The notes beneath the pieces are model-generated. The model was not told the origin of the DNA. It saw nothing but the letters and a program-made list of their open reading frames with translations, and did no database searches. Both the position numbers and the translations under genes were made by a program. A stretch of DNA of 13,482 bases, taken from contig JBOFCS010000197.1 in assembly GCA_051646185.1 (NCBI GenBank), positions 1-13,482 of the forward strand, in the 5' to 3' direction. This stretch comes from JBOFCS01 sp051646185. Lineage in GTDB: Bacteria > Actinomycetota > Actinomycetes > Mycobacteriales > Mycobacteriaceae. Positions 1-6,798 of the stretch are shown one piece after another (positions within the stretch are counted from its first letter, which is position 1; every line of letters begins with the position of its first letter).

Positions 1-50
1 GGTGCTCCAACATCCACTATCAGCCGACGATGTAGCCAGTTCTTACTCAT
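1..50 (-). CDS. Start of probable TrmA-family class I SAM-dependent RNA methyltransferase (partial, 3' part outside window)
   Basis: An open frame starts with ATG at 50 and runs off the left edge, giving 16 codons that begin MSKNWLHRRLIVDVGAP. It overlaps the last 8 bases of the permease gene upstream, in a different frame, which suggests translational coupling. The phrase VDVGAP fits the start of the N-terminal TRAM-like strand of actinobacterial TrmA/RumA-type methyltransferases, where an AHGG motif usually follows. In M. tuberculosis the gene downstream of the orthologous permease is such a methyltransferase (Rv2689c). The visible sequence alone is too short for a firm assignment, so the call rests mainly on gene order. 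No strong Shine-Dalgarno is visible; the nearest purine-rich run is about 15 bases upstream. Confidence 0.5.
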   Translation of the reverse strand, partial: MSKNWLHRRLIVDVGA

Positions 51-2031
51 ACCCGCGACGCACATCCCCTGGGGCACTCTGCATTTGGTCCATTGTTTTC
101 ACGCGCTCTGAAGAACTCAGCTGCCAAGGCACAGAAGTAACCATTACCCCTGGCTGGAAAAGAAGTCGACTTTTTAACCGTAAAGCACTCTGGTTATGCA
201 AAATCTGCTCCCACCAGTGTCCCACTACATATTCTGGGATAAAGACCGTCACCACATCACGTGGGGAATCACGACTCACCCGTTTCACATAGTCAAGGAC
301 CGGTTTGGTGATCTCACGATAGGGTGAAGCAATCACTTTCAAAGGAACAGTGATATCGCTATCCTCCCACTCGCGCACAAGCTTTCGAGTATCCTGGTCA
401 TCAACATTGACAGTGATAGCCTCAAGATTATCCGGACGGGTTGCCCGAGCATAGGCTAATGCCCGCATAGTTGGCATATGCAGTTTTGATACCAGGACAA
501 TTGAATGTGTCCGGCTAGGAAGAACTACCTCATCCCAATCTTCGTTTTCAATTTCCCGGGCAACGCTGTCATAGTGCTTGCGGATAAGTTTCATGACAAT
601 AAATATCGACGTCATCGCAACTATGGCAATCCATGCACCGGCAAAAAACTTGGTGATCAATACGATTACCAACACTACGCCGGTCATACATAACCCAATG
701 CCATTTATCACCCGAGAGCGCTGCATTCGGGCACGCTCTGATCTATCAGTTTCTGTCTTCAATAACCGAGTCCAGTGCCTAACCATGCCAATCTGGCTCA
801 ACGTAAAAGAAACAAAAACTCCAACAATGTAAAGCTGGATCAATGCTGTGACATCGGCATCAAAAGCAGCAACCAAAGCAATGGCAGCAATCGACAGAAA
901 AAGGATGCCATTGCTAAATGCTAGCCGATCACCTCGAGTATGGAATTGTCTCGGCAAAAAACGGTCTTGCGCTAAAATCGACCCTAACAACGGAAAACCA
1001 TTAAAAGCTGTATTAGCCGCCAAAATCAAAATGAGTGCAGTCACTGTGGTAATAAAGAAAAATCCGACGGGGAAATCACGGAAAACCGCTTCAGCGAGTT
1101 GTGCAATAAGGGTTTTCTGCACATAACCCTCAGGTGCCCCAATAAGCCCTTCTGATGGATCTTCTACGTACTTGAGACCAATTTTTTGAGACAGCACAAT
1201 CATCCCCATGAATAGGGTAACCGCAATTGAACCGAGCAATAACAGCGTTGTTGCTGCATTTTTAGACTTTGGCTTGCGAAATGCCGGAACACCGTTACTG
1301 ATGGCTTCCACACCGGTAAGTGCCGCACATCCGGAAGAAAAAGCACGAGCAATAAGAAAAACAAAAGCGATCCCAGCTAAATGATGATCTTCCTCGGCAA
1401 GGGTAAAACTTGACGACTCGGCTTGAAGGTCCTCACCAAGAATAAAAGTGCGAAATAATCCCCAGACCAGCATCATAAAAATACCGATCATAAAAAGATA
1501 AGTCGGAATGGCAAAGGCGGTACCCGACTCGCGCAAACCCCTTAGGTTGACTGCCGTCAATATCATAATGGCAACAATGCAAAACAAAACTTTATGTTTA
1601 TCAACAAACGGTAGCGCCGACCCAATATTTGATGCTGCAGAAGCGATAGACACCGCCACGGTAAGCACATAGTCGACCATCAACGCACTACCAACGGTGA
1701 GTCCTGCAGCCGGTCCAAGATTTGTTGTTGCAACCTCATAGTCACCACCACCGGAAGGATAAGCATGAACATTTTGACGGTAACTAGCAACGACAACCGC
1801 CATAATCACCGCCACTGCTATCCCAATCCAAGGGGTGAATGCGTAGGCAGACACTCCGGCAACCGAGAGCACCAAAAATATCTCCTGAGGCGCATAAGCA
1901 ACAGAAGACATAGCATCAGAGGCGAACACTGGGAGTGCGATACGTTTAGGCAACAATGTGTGGCCGAGGGTGTCACTACGAAACGGTCGACCAAGAAGAA
2001 GTCGCTTAGTAGCAGTCGAGAGATTAGGCAC
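43..2031 (-). CDS. KimA/KUP-like APC-superfamily permease, probable potassium importer
   Basis: This 662-residue multi-pass membrane protein has an APC-type core at about residues 28-490 and a soluble C-terminal domain at about 505-640. The N-terminus (LLPKRIALPVFASDA, then SSVAY) and the segments YPSGGGDYEV (91-100), VDYVLTVAVS (119-128) and ALTGVEAISN (237-246) closely resemble Bacillus subtilis KimA, a proton-coupled K+ importer. From memory, KimA residues D36, Y43, D117, T121, S125, T230 and E233 line its cation path; D39, Y46, D120, T124, S128, T239 and E242 here occupy matching positions. The cytosolic tail resembles the universal-stress-like tail of KimA. The divergent neighbours are two RCK proteins typical of K+ transport control. 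The GTG start at 2031 lies 5 codons after an in-frame stop-free stretch closed by TAG, so no longer start is likely. Databases may label it simply as an APC family amino acid permease; the substrate is inferred. Confidence 0.85.
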   Translation of the reverse strand: MPNLSTATKRLLLGRPFRSDTLGHTLLPKRIALPVFASDAMSSVAYAPQEIFLVLSVAGVSAYAFTPWIGIAVAVIMAVVVASYRQNVHAYPSGGGDYEVATTNLGPAAGLTVGSALMVDYVLTVAVSIASAASNIGSALPFVDKHKVLFCIVAIMILTAVNLRGLRESGTAFAIPTYLFMIGIFMMLVWGLFRTFILGEDLQAESSSFTLAEEDHHLAGIAFVFLIARAFSSGCAALTGVEAISNGVPAFRKPKSKNAATTLLLLGSIAVTLFMGMIVLSQKIGLKYVEDPSEGLIGAPEGYVQKTLIAQLAEAVFRDFPVGFFFITTVTALILILAANTAFNGFPLLGSILAQDRFLPRQFHTRGDRLAFSNGILFLSIAAIALVAAFDADVTALIQLYIVGVFVSFTLSQIGMVRHWTRLLKTETDRSERARMQRSRVINGIGLCMTGVVLVIVLITKFFAGAWIAIVAMTSIFIVMKLIRKHYDSVAREIENEDWDEVVLPSRTHSIVLVSKLHMPTMRALAYARATRPDNLEAITVNVDDQDTRKLVREWEDSDITVPLKVIASPYREITKPVLDYVKRVSRDSPRDVVTVFIPEYVVGHWWEQILHNQSALRLKSRLLFQPGVMVTSVPWQLSSSERVKTMDQMQSAPGDVRRGYE

Positions 2032-2089
2032 AATTAATAAGGGTAGGCCTTCACCAGAAGGATCGCGCTACGGGTGGCCAATCCTCACG

Positions 2090-2118
2090 TTGTACGGTTC
2101 GATCAGATTACTCATATA
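2090..2118 (+). promoter_or_regulatory. Candidate ceoB promoter (weak)
   Basis: TTGTAC at 2090-2095 and CATATA at 2113-2118 are separated by 17 bases and lie 22 bases before the chosen ceoB start. On the opposite strand the same TATA stretch reads as an extended -10 (TGG then TATATG) that could serve the divergent permease gene. Both are consensus-level guesses. Confidence 0.25.
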
Positions 2119-2126
2119 CCAACCCT

Positions 2127-2132
2127 GAAAGG
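2127..2132 (+). promoter_or_regulatory. Ribosome binding site that decides the ceoB start
   Basis: GAAAGG ends 7 bases before GTG at 2140. The upstream alternative start GTG 2074 has no comparable site. CeoB-type proteins begin directly at the first Rossmann strand, as the 2140 start gives. Confidence 0.6.
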
Positions 2133-2139
2133 CAAGTCA

Positions 2140-2808
2140 GTGCACATAGTAGTTATGGGATGCGGACGTGTTGGTTCTTCGCTTGCGGAAGGACTTATCA
2201 GGATCGGGCATGAGGTATCGGTAATTGATCGCGACCAAACAGCGTTTCGTCGCCTTGGCCCTCATTTTAGTGGGCAGCAAGTAGTGGGAATGGGCTTTGA
2301 TCGCGACGTGCTAGTTAAAGCTGGGATAGAAAGAGCTGATGCATTTGCTGCTGTCTCTTCCGGGGATAACTCAAATATTATTGCCGCTCGGGTAGCCCGA
2401 GAAACTTTTGGAGTCAGTCGTGTTGTTGCGCGAATCTATGATGCCAAACGAGCCGCCGTTTACGAACGTCTTGGCATCCCCACTGTGGCGACCGTGCCAT
2501 GGAGCACCGACCGCTTCCTTCATACCCTCACCCACGAGGGCGAAACAACTAAATGGCGCGACCCCTCAGGGACGGTTGCCGTGGCATCGCTTAATCTTAA
2601 CGAAGGTTGGGTTGGCAAGAAAGTAACTCAACTGCAAGAGATTACCGGAGCTCGGGTAGCTTTTATTATTCGATTCGGTACTGGTTTACTTCCAGACAAT
2701 CGCACTATCATCCAAGCACAGGACCAGGTTTATGTTGCTGCGGTTTCTGGACATGCAGCAGAGGCTTTAGCGATAGCCGAAAATCCACCTCCTGCCGAAC
2801 TTGATTGA
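2140..2808 (+). CDS. ceoB: TrkA-type RCK protein CeoB, potassium uptake regulatory subunit
   Basis: This 222-residue cytosolic protein of the TrkA/KtrA (RCK) family binds NAD(H) or adenine nucleotides and gates or regulates a K+ transporter. It opens with a Rossmann fold: GCGRVG at residues 7-12 is the dinucleotide loop, and the acidic end of strand two is in VIDRD (28-32). SSGDNSNIIAARVAR and VVARIYD are typical TrkA_N segments. The C-terminal third (about 140-215, containing GTVAVASLNLNEGWVGKK) is a TrkA_C lobe. The frame is open back to GTG 2074, but the 22 extra residues do not fit the family and GTG 2140 has a Shine-Dalgarno, so I use 2140. It is followed after 69 bases by the paralogous ceoC and is divergent from the KimA-like permease, its likeliest membrane partner here. 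Confidence 0.9.
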   Translation: MHIVVMGCGRVGSSLAEGLIRIGHEVSVIDRDQTAFRRLGPHFSGQQVVGMGFDRDVLVKAGIERADAFAAVSSGDNSNIIAARVARETFGVSRVVARIYDAKRAAVYERLGIPTVATVPWSTDRFLHTLTHEGETTKWRDPSGTVAVASLNLNEGWVGKKVTQLQEITGARVAFIIRFGTGLLPDNRTIIQAQDQVYVAAVSGHAAEALAIAENPPPAELD

Positions 2809-2834
2809 TCGATCAGATAAGAATCCAATTCTCT

Positions 2835-2853
2835 TGTTATACAACATATAACA
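2835..2853. repeat. Perfect inverted repeat between ceoB and ceoC
   Basis: The 7-base arms TGTTATA and TATAACA are separated by 5 bases (CAACA), centred about 34 bases before the ceoC ATG. The AT-rich stem with no following T-run is a poor terminator. It looks more like an operator or a weak mRNA hairpin at the ceoB-ceoC junction. Confidence 0.6.
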
Positions 2854-2877
2854 GCCTATCGAAGGAATAAAGGTCAG

Positions 2878-3537
2878 ATGAAAGTTGCCATCGCTGGAGC
2901 AGGTGCCGTTGGACGCTCAATCGCACGAGAACTAATCGGCAATTCACATGAAGTCATGCTCATCGAAAGAAACCTCAAACACATTGATCAAGAGGCCATC
3001 CCCCAAGCACAATGGATGTACGCGGACGCTTGCGAATTGACACTTCTTGAAGATGCACATTTAGAAAATTTTGATACTGTCATTGCCGCAACAGGGGATG
3101 ATAAAGCCAACCTTGTTGTAAGCCTTTTAGCAAAAAGCGAATTCGCAGTACAAAGAGTGGTAGCTAGAGTTAATGACCCTCGAAACGAATGGCTTTTTGA
3201 CGACTCCTGGGGAGTAGATGTTGCAGTGTCTACCCCCCGCATGTTGGCTTCACTGGTTGAAGAAGCCGTTTCAGTTGGAGACCTAGTGCGGCTTATGACC
3301 TTTCGAAAGGGGCAGGCGAATTTAGTTGAAATAACTCTCCCAGACGACACTGCACTAGCAGGTAAGCCAGTCCGTAAACTCAACTTGCCCCGTAATGCCG
3401 CCTTAGTCACTATTCTACGCGGCGGCAGAGTCATTGTTCCCGAAAAAGATGACCCTTTTGAAGGTGGGGACGAATTACTCTTTGTTGCTTCCACCGAAGT
3501 GGAAGAAGAACTACAACAAGCGGTTTTACATCAGTAG
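2878..3537 (+). CDS. ceoC: TrkA-type RCK protein CeoC, potassium uptake regulatory subunit
   Basis: This 219-residue protein is the second RCK protein of the pair. Residues 1-32 form the first Rossmann strands, with the loop GAGAVG (7-12) and the acidic strand-two end LIERN. AATGDDKANLVVSLLAK and RVVARVNDP are conserved TrkA_N segments. A TrkA_C lobe spans about 135-215 and includes the turn DDTALAGKPVRKL. The ATG start has GAAGGA about 11 bases upstream and AAAGG 4 bases upstream. It probably shares a transcript with ceoB, though the 69-base gap holds a perfect dyad that could give it separate control. It ends 30 bases from the convergent DUF3159 gene with no terminator between. CeoB and CeoC likely form a heteromeric ring on a K+ transporter; that arrangement is inferred from the family. 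Confidence 0.9.
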   Translation: MKVAIAGAGAVGRSIARELIGNSHEVMLIERNLKHIDQEAIPQAQWMYADACELTLLEDAHLENFDTVIAATGDDKANLVVSLLAKSEFAVQRVVARVNDPRNEWLFDDSWGVDVAVSTPRMLASLVEEAVSVGDLVRLMTFRKGQANLVEITLPDDTALAGKPVRKLNLPRNAALVTILRGGRVIVPEKDDPFEGGDELLFVASTEVEEELQQAVLHQ

Positions 3538-3567
3538 CCCTTGAGCTCGCTCATCGGATACAAGCTG

Positions 3568-4284
3568 CTAACCCGGTAGAGCACGATCAATTCTTCTCAC
3601 GAGGATTACGGTGACAAGAAGCGCAACTGCAGTGAGCGGCCACCCCATTGCAATTCTAGCCACTCCCAACCATCCGGTGTGGTCTTCAGCATATAACTTT
3701 GACTGAACAAGGTATCGGGCAGCAAAAATAGCGGCCCAGGCCAATGTTGCTAGATTGTATGCCCGCACGGCCCCACTCTGCTGCCGCCACGACATGTCCT
3801 TGCCTTCAAGGAAGCTACGCACAACCCCCACCAGCGGCCATCGTACTAAAACTGAAACTAAAAAAATCCCCGCATAAACCACACTTGTATAGATGCCATA
3901 AAGAAAAAATCCCTTTGCTGATCCAATTCGATAGGCAATAAAAGCCGATACGGCCACACCCAAAAAGCCTGAAATAGCTGGTTGAACTGTCTCCTTCCGG
4001 TACAGGCGCCAACCAAGGATAAATAACGCAACTACTAATGAAGCCGCAATTGCCGACTTAAGACCAAAAACAGTATTAACCGGAACGAAAACCAACACCG
4101 GAAGCGAAGAATAGACCAGGCCACTAACACCACCTAGCTGCTCAAGAACAGTTTTCTCAGCAGGGGTTGCACCCTCAACTATATTTTCTGAAAGCAGATC
4201 ATCAGAAACCTCACCAGCAAAATCTGGGTCCTGCGGATCTGACTCACCACTGGACTCTGGGATTTCTTTTTCAAGACTGCTCAC
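3568..4284 (-). CDS. DUF3159 family multi-pass membrane protein
   Basis: This 238-residue protein has an acidic soluble N-terminus (about 1-50) followed by five or six hydrophobic helices at roughly 54-72, 74-92, 101-118, 123-147, 178-196 and 206-230. The segments GWRLYRKE (91-98) and LVRWPLVG (146-153) are landmarks of the actinobacterial DUF3159 family. Function is unknown. It starts with GTG at 4284; an in-frame TAG lies just upstream and no convincing Shine-Dalgarno is seen. It lies 48 bases downstream of the OB-fold gene on the same strand, so the two probably form an operon, as in mycobacteria. Its 3' end faces ceoC. Confidence 0.85.
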   Translation of the reverse strand: MSSLEKEIPESSGESDPQDPDFAGEVSDDLLSENIVEGATPAEKTVLEQLGGVSGLVYSSLPVLVFVPVNTVFGLKSAIAASLVVALFILGWRLYRKETVQPAISGFLGVAVSAFIAYRIGSAKGFFLYGIYTSVVYAGIFLVSVLVRWPLVGVVRSFLEGKDMSWRQQSGAVRAYNLATLAWAAIFAARYLVQSKLYAEDHTGWLGVARIAMGWPLTAVALLVTVILVRRIDRALPG

Positions 4285-4332
4285 AGGTACGAGACTGCCA
4301 CATGCCTATCTCAACGAAGTGCAACGGTGACC

Positions 4333-4707
4333 TTAAGGCCCTTCTTGCAACTCGTAGTAGGGGTTGTAAATCACCTTTACACCATCTCGTTCCCCTAGCC
4401 GACCCCGAACTAAGACTGCTTTTCCTGGCTCAATCCCCGGTATTCGACGTTGCCCAATCCATTGGAGGCGGACACAGTCCGTGCCGTCAAATAATTCCGC
4501 AGAAACTCCTGCAGAACCTGACTTTGAAGAGGTCTCAACACTACGGAGACGACCAATCATGGTGACTTCCTCGCCGCGCTGACAATCACAAGCGCGCTGC
4601 ACCCCAGATCCTTCAGAAGCCTTTGTCATTGCTTCAGCATCAAGTTGTTCAAGATCTTCAGTAAGCCGACGGGTTAGTCGGCGAAGATAACCAGCGGCGG
4701 GTGCCAT
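4333..4707 (-). CDS. Small OB-fold nucleic-acid-binding-domain protein
   Basis: This 124-residue protein has an N-terminal helical, basic segment (YLRRLTRRLTEDLEQLDAE, about 7-25) and then an OB-like beta barrel from about residue 45 to 118. GEEVTMIGRLRSVE begins the barrel, VRLQWIGQRRIPGI lies centrally, and GKAVLVRGRLGERDG is the strand-turn-strand near the end. The barrel resembles the wedge OB-folds of RecG/tRNA-synthetase type, and the family is conserved at this locus (Rv2694c in M. tuberculosis, similar length). The ligand is not known; single-stranded DNA or RNA is a reasonable guess. The frame is open back to TTG 4779, but ATG 4707 has AAGGAG 6 bases upstream and matches the family length. 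It is first in a probable two-gene unit with DUF3159. Confidence 0.85.
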   Translation of the reverse strand: MAPAAGYLRRLTRRLTEDLEQLDAEAMTKASEGSGVQRACDCQRGEEVTMIGRLRSVETSSKSGSAGVSAELFDGTDCVRLQWIGQRRIPGIEPGKAVLVRGRLGERDGVKVIYNPYYELQEGP

Positions 4708-4713
4708 GGTGCG

Positions 4714-4719
4714 CTCCTT
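4714..4719 (-). promoter_or_regulatory. Ribosome binding site that decides the OB-fold gene start
   Basis: On the minus strand AAGGAG is followed by 6 bases and then ATG at 4707. This near-ideal site rules against the longer TTG-initiated frame starting at 4779. Confidence 0.75.
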
Positions 4720-4725
4720 GACAGC

Positions 4726-4740
4726 CGTACATCGTGTACG
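4726..4740. repeat. Perfect operator-like dyad between the OB-fold and hydrolase-like genes
   Basis: The arms CGTACA and TGTACG are perfect inverted repeats around a 3-base centre (TCG). The dyad sits 18 bases before the OB-fold ATG and about 58 bases before the divergent hydrolase-like ATG, a position where a repressor could act on either promoter. The regulator is unknown. Confidence 0.6.
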
Positions 4741-4797
4741 ACAAACGGATAGTGTCTCTGTCACAGTAGACCCGAACAAGCCACTCTGTCACGCGGG

Positions 4798-5553
4798 ATG
4801 CAAGATCAGTATGTGCGCAGCCGATTACCTGACCTCACGGACGTCAGTCACGCCGTTGTGCTGCCTGGGACAGGCTCTGATGCCCACTTTGCTCTGCGTG
4901 CATTTGCGCCAGCATTGACAAGACTCGGAGTAGTGCCAGTTGCCGCCGAACCTGATCCCACCGACTTAATTGGGAGCTACCTGAAAACCCTTGACGCTGT
5001 TTCAGCTAAACATCATCAGATCATTGTTGCCGGAATTTCCATTGGTGCCGCTGTTGCAACTTCCTGGGCATTAGAAAATCCGCAAAGTGTTTACGCTATC
5101 TTCGCTGCACTGCCAGCATGGACCGGGGAACCACAGGATGCCCCTGCTTCCTTATCTGCTCGATTCACCGCTGAACAGCTGCAAGAGTATGGATTGCATT
5201 CTGTAACAGAAGCCATGCGCCAATCGAGCCCACCCTGGCTTGGTGCCGAACTAGCTCGTTCTTGGTCGGCCCAGTGGCCAGGCCTGCCACTAGCCATGCA
5301 AGCAGCCGCCCAGTACTGCGCGCCTACCCTTGCCCAACTTAGGGAACTCCCAATCCCACTGTGCCTATGCGGAACTACCGACGACCCCGTACACCCACTA
5401 AATATTTCCCAAGATTGGGCAGATGCTGCCCCACATGCACAACTGACAACTGTCAGCCTTTCCGAGATCGGTACCAATCCCGCGATTCTGGGCCAATCAT
5501 GCTTGCAGTCATTACTTGAACTTAATTCTCAGTCACTTGCTGACCCGAATTAA
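4798..5553 (+). CDS. Alpha/beta-hydrolase-fold protein of unknown substrate
   Basis: This 251-residue protein has an alpha/beta-hydrolase layout. HAVVLPGTGSDAH (18-30) carries the first strand and oxyanion loop, GISIGA (79-84) is the nucleophile elbow with S81, and LCLCGTTDDPVHP (188-200) carries the probable acid (D195 or D196). The expected C-terminal catalytic histidine is not obvious: the usual region (about residues 222-230, EIGTNPAIL) has none. H199 and H213 are the only late histidines, so activity is uncertain. It occupies the place of Rv2695 in the mycobacterial order. ATG 4798 has no clear Shine-Dalgarno; the alternative GTG at codon 6 is equally poor. The last 32 bases overlap the convergent DUF3710 gene. 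Confidence 0.75.
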   Translation: MQDQYVRSRLPDLTDVSHAVVLPGTGSDAHFALRAFAPALTRLGVVPVAAEPDPTDLIGSYLKTLDAVSAKHHQIIVAGISIGAAVATSWALENPQSVYAIFAALPAWTGEPQDAPASLSARFTAEQLQEYGLHSVTEAMRQSSPPWLGAELARSWSAQWPGLPLAMQAAAQYCAPTLAQLRELPIPLCLCGTTDDPVHPLNISQDWADAAPHAQLTTVSLSEIGTNPAILGQSCLQSLLELNSQSLADPN

Positions 5554-6268
5554 CCGCGGCTTGCACCTGGGCTTGAGCAAGTTGCTGTAGTAACACTTCC
5601 GGCAGCTGCAGTGGCAAGGGGGTACGCACAGGATGTGGGTCTGTACCACGACGAACGATGGTCTGCTGCAATACCGCACGGGCCGCAGCAGCCAATTCCT
5701 CTGTGGACTCGGCCGGGCCACTTGCAACGCACCTAACCATCCAGCGAAAACCATCTACTCCAATAAACCGGAGGGTGCCACCAGCAGTATCACCAACAAC
5801 CTCGCGACCCCAGGGGCCTGTCTCTACAGCAACAGTTGCGCCATCTACTCGCAAAGAATCGGCCAGTTCCTTGGCTACCTCTCGCCACTGGCCCGGAGAT
5901 TTTGGAGCCGCATAGGCGGCAACGCTGATCCGCCCATAAGCGGTAACCAAATGAACTGCATGGGGCTGCCCGGCAGGGGTCATTTCAACCTGGATTTGTC
6001 CGCCTTCAGGAAGTGGGATAACCACTGACCCTAAATCAAGTAGCGAACCCACATTGGCAATTGTGGTCTTTGTGTCCTCACCATCATTAAATACATCGGC
6101 ACTGTCATAGGGACCTACACCGGGGGGCGCTACATGCTCAAGCTCCTGAGCTGTTTCACCAGCGCTCAGGTCTTGATCAACCACAGAATCTGATTCCCCA
6201 GCAACTACTACTGTCGAATCGCTGTCCCCAGAAGCCTTTACCGTTTTATTTCGACGCCCAAATATCAC
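5522..6268 (-). CDS. DUF3710 family protein
   Basis: This 248-residue soluble protein begins MIFGRRNK. An acidic, serine-rich disordered stretch covers residues 9-50. The conserved DUF3710 core runs from about 50 to 235, with GPYDSADV, LGSVVIPLPEGGQIQVEM, GRISVAAYAAPKSPGQWREVAKELADSL (in part), GPWGREVVG and FIGVDGFRWMVRCV-type segments. It has no signal peptide or membrane helix. Function is unknown across the family. It starts with GTG at 6268, whose first base is the last base of the dut stop codon (TAGTG), with AAGGGG upstream. Translation is therefore probably coupled to dut, and the pair is conserved in Mycobacteriales. Its last 32 bases overlap the 3' end of the converging hydrolase-like gene. 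Confidence 0.88.
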   Translation of the reverse strand: MIFGRRNKTVKASGDSDSTVVVAGESDSVVDQDLSAGETAQELEHVAPPGVGPYDSADVFNDGEDTKTTIANVGSLLDLGSVVIPLPEGGQIQVEMTPAGQPHAVHLVTAYGRISVAAYAAPKSPGQWREVAKELADSLRVDGATVAVETGPWGREVVGDTAGGTLRFIGVDGFRWMVRCVASGPAESTEELAAAARAVLQQTIVRRGTDPHPVRTPLPLQLPEVLLQQLAQAQVQAAVNSGQQVTEN

Positions 6269-6798
6269 TAGGAATTCCCCTTTTCAAGCCGCGCATGCCC
6301 ACCACTGGACCCATACCCACCTGATCCTCGGACAGTCTGCGCCAAACCCGCTTCATCGAACGACGAAATCTCAACGAACTCGGGTAACTCAACTTTTTGA
6401 ACTATCAACTGAGCAATCCGATCACCACGCTTAATCACAATCGGCTGACGCATATCATGATTAATCAGGCACACCTTAATTTCACCGCGATATCCGGAAT
6501 CAATGGTTCCTGGGGTATTAACTACTGAAAGTCCGGCTTTTGCCGCCAAACCTGATCGCGGATGAATAAGCCCAACTGTTCTGGGCTGCAAAGCAATTGC
6601 AATTCCAGTAGGCACCAAAGCCCGCTCACCTGGTTCAAGCGTCAAATCTGCTGCTGAGCACAAATCGACACCCGCATCATCGGGATGGGCTCGCACTGGC
6701 AATGGGATATCTTTGTCGATTCGCACTACTGCTACCGAATCCGATACGTCTAATGACTCCGGCTTGTCCGGTCCGCGATGCTCATTTGTAGCTGACAC
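6268..6798 (-). CDS. dut: Deoxyuridine 5'-triphosphate nucleotidohydrolase (dUTPase)
   Basis: This cytosolic homotrimeric enzyme hydrolyses dUTP to dUMP and pyrophosphate, supplying dTMP synthesis and keeping uracil out of DNA. All five dUTPase motifs are present: DDAGVDL (40-46), PRSGLA (80-85), GTIDSGYRGEIKV (97-109, with D100 as the probable catalytic aspartate), GDRIAQLIV (125-133) and RGSGGYGSSG (157-166, with Y162 as the aromatic base stacker). SSFDEAGLA before motif five matches the mycobacterial enzyme. It is 176 residues, about 20 longer than usual, because of a polar N-terminal extension from the GTG at 6798; a shorter start at the GTG before RIDK is possible. It is co-transcribed with DUF3710 by a one-base overlap. 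The GTG lies only 25 bases from the divergent DUF3093 start, so control regions must overlap. Confidence 0.95.
   Translation of the reverse strand: MSATNEHRGPDKPESLDVSDSVAVVRIDKDIPLPVRAHPDDAGVDLCSAADLTLEPGERALVPTGIAIALQPRTVGLIHPRSGLAAKAGLSVVNTPGTIDSGYRGEIKVCLINHDMRQPIVIKRGDRIAQLIVQKVELPEFVEISSFDEAGLAQTVRGSGGYGSSGGHARLEKGNS

Noticed and set aside
2032..2139. A c-di-AMP (ydaO-type) riboswitch before the KimA-like permease, as in Bacillus
   Set aside because: Only 108 bases lie before the divergent ceoB start, and I see none of the paired conserved elements of that large riboswitch.
2074..2139. Longer ceoB start at GTG 2074
   Set aside because: The 22 extra residues are unlike the family, no Shine-Dalgarno precedes it, and GTG 2140 has one and starts at the Rossmann strand.
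2988..3494. 168-codon open frame on the minus strand inside ceoC
   Set aside because: It is a shadow of ceoC, serine- and arginine-rich with no recognisable fold.
4726..4740. LexA (SOS) box
   Set aside because: The dyad has CGTAC where LexA needs CGAAC, in both halves, and one extra central base.
4708..4779. TTG-initiated extension of the OB-fold gene
   Set aside because: ATG 4707 has AAGGAG at ideal distance and gives the usual length.
5091..5477. Minus-strand 128-codon frame inside the hydrolase-like gene
   Set aside because: It is a shadow frame rich in cysteine, serine and tryptophan with no family resemblance.
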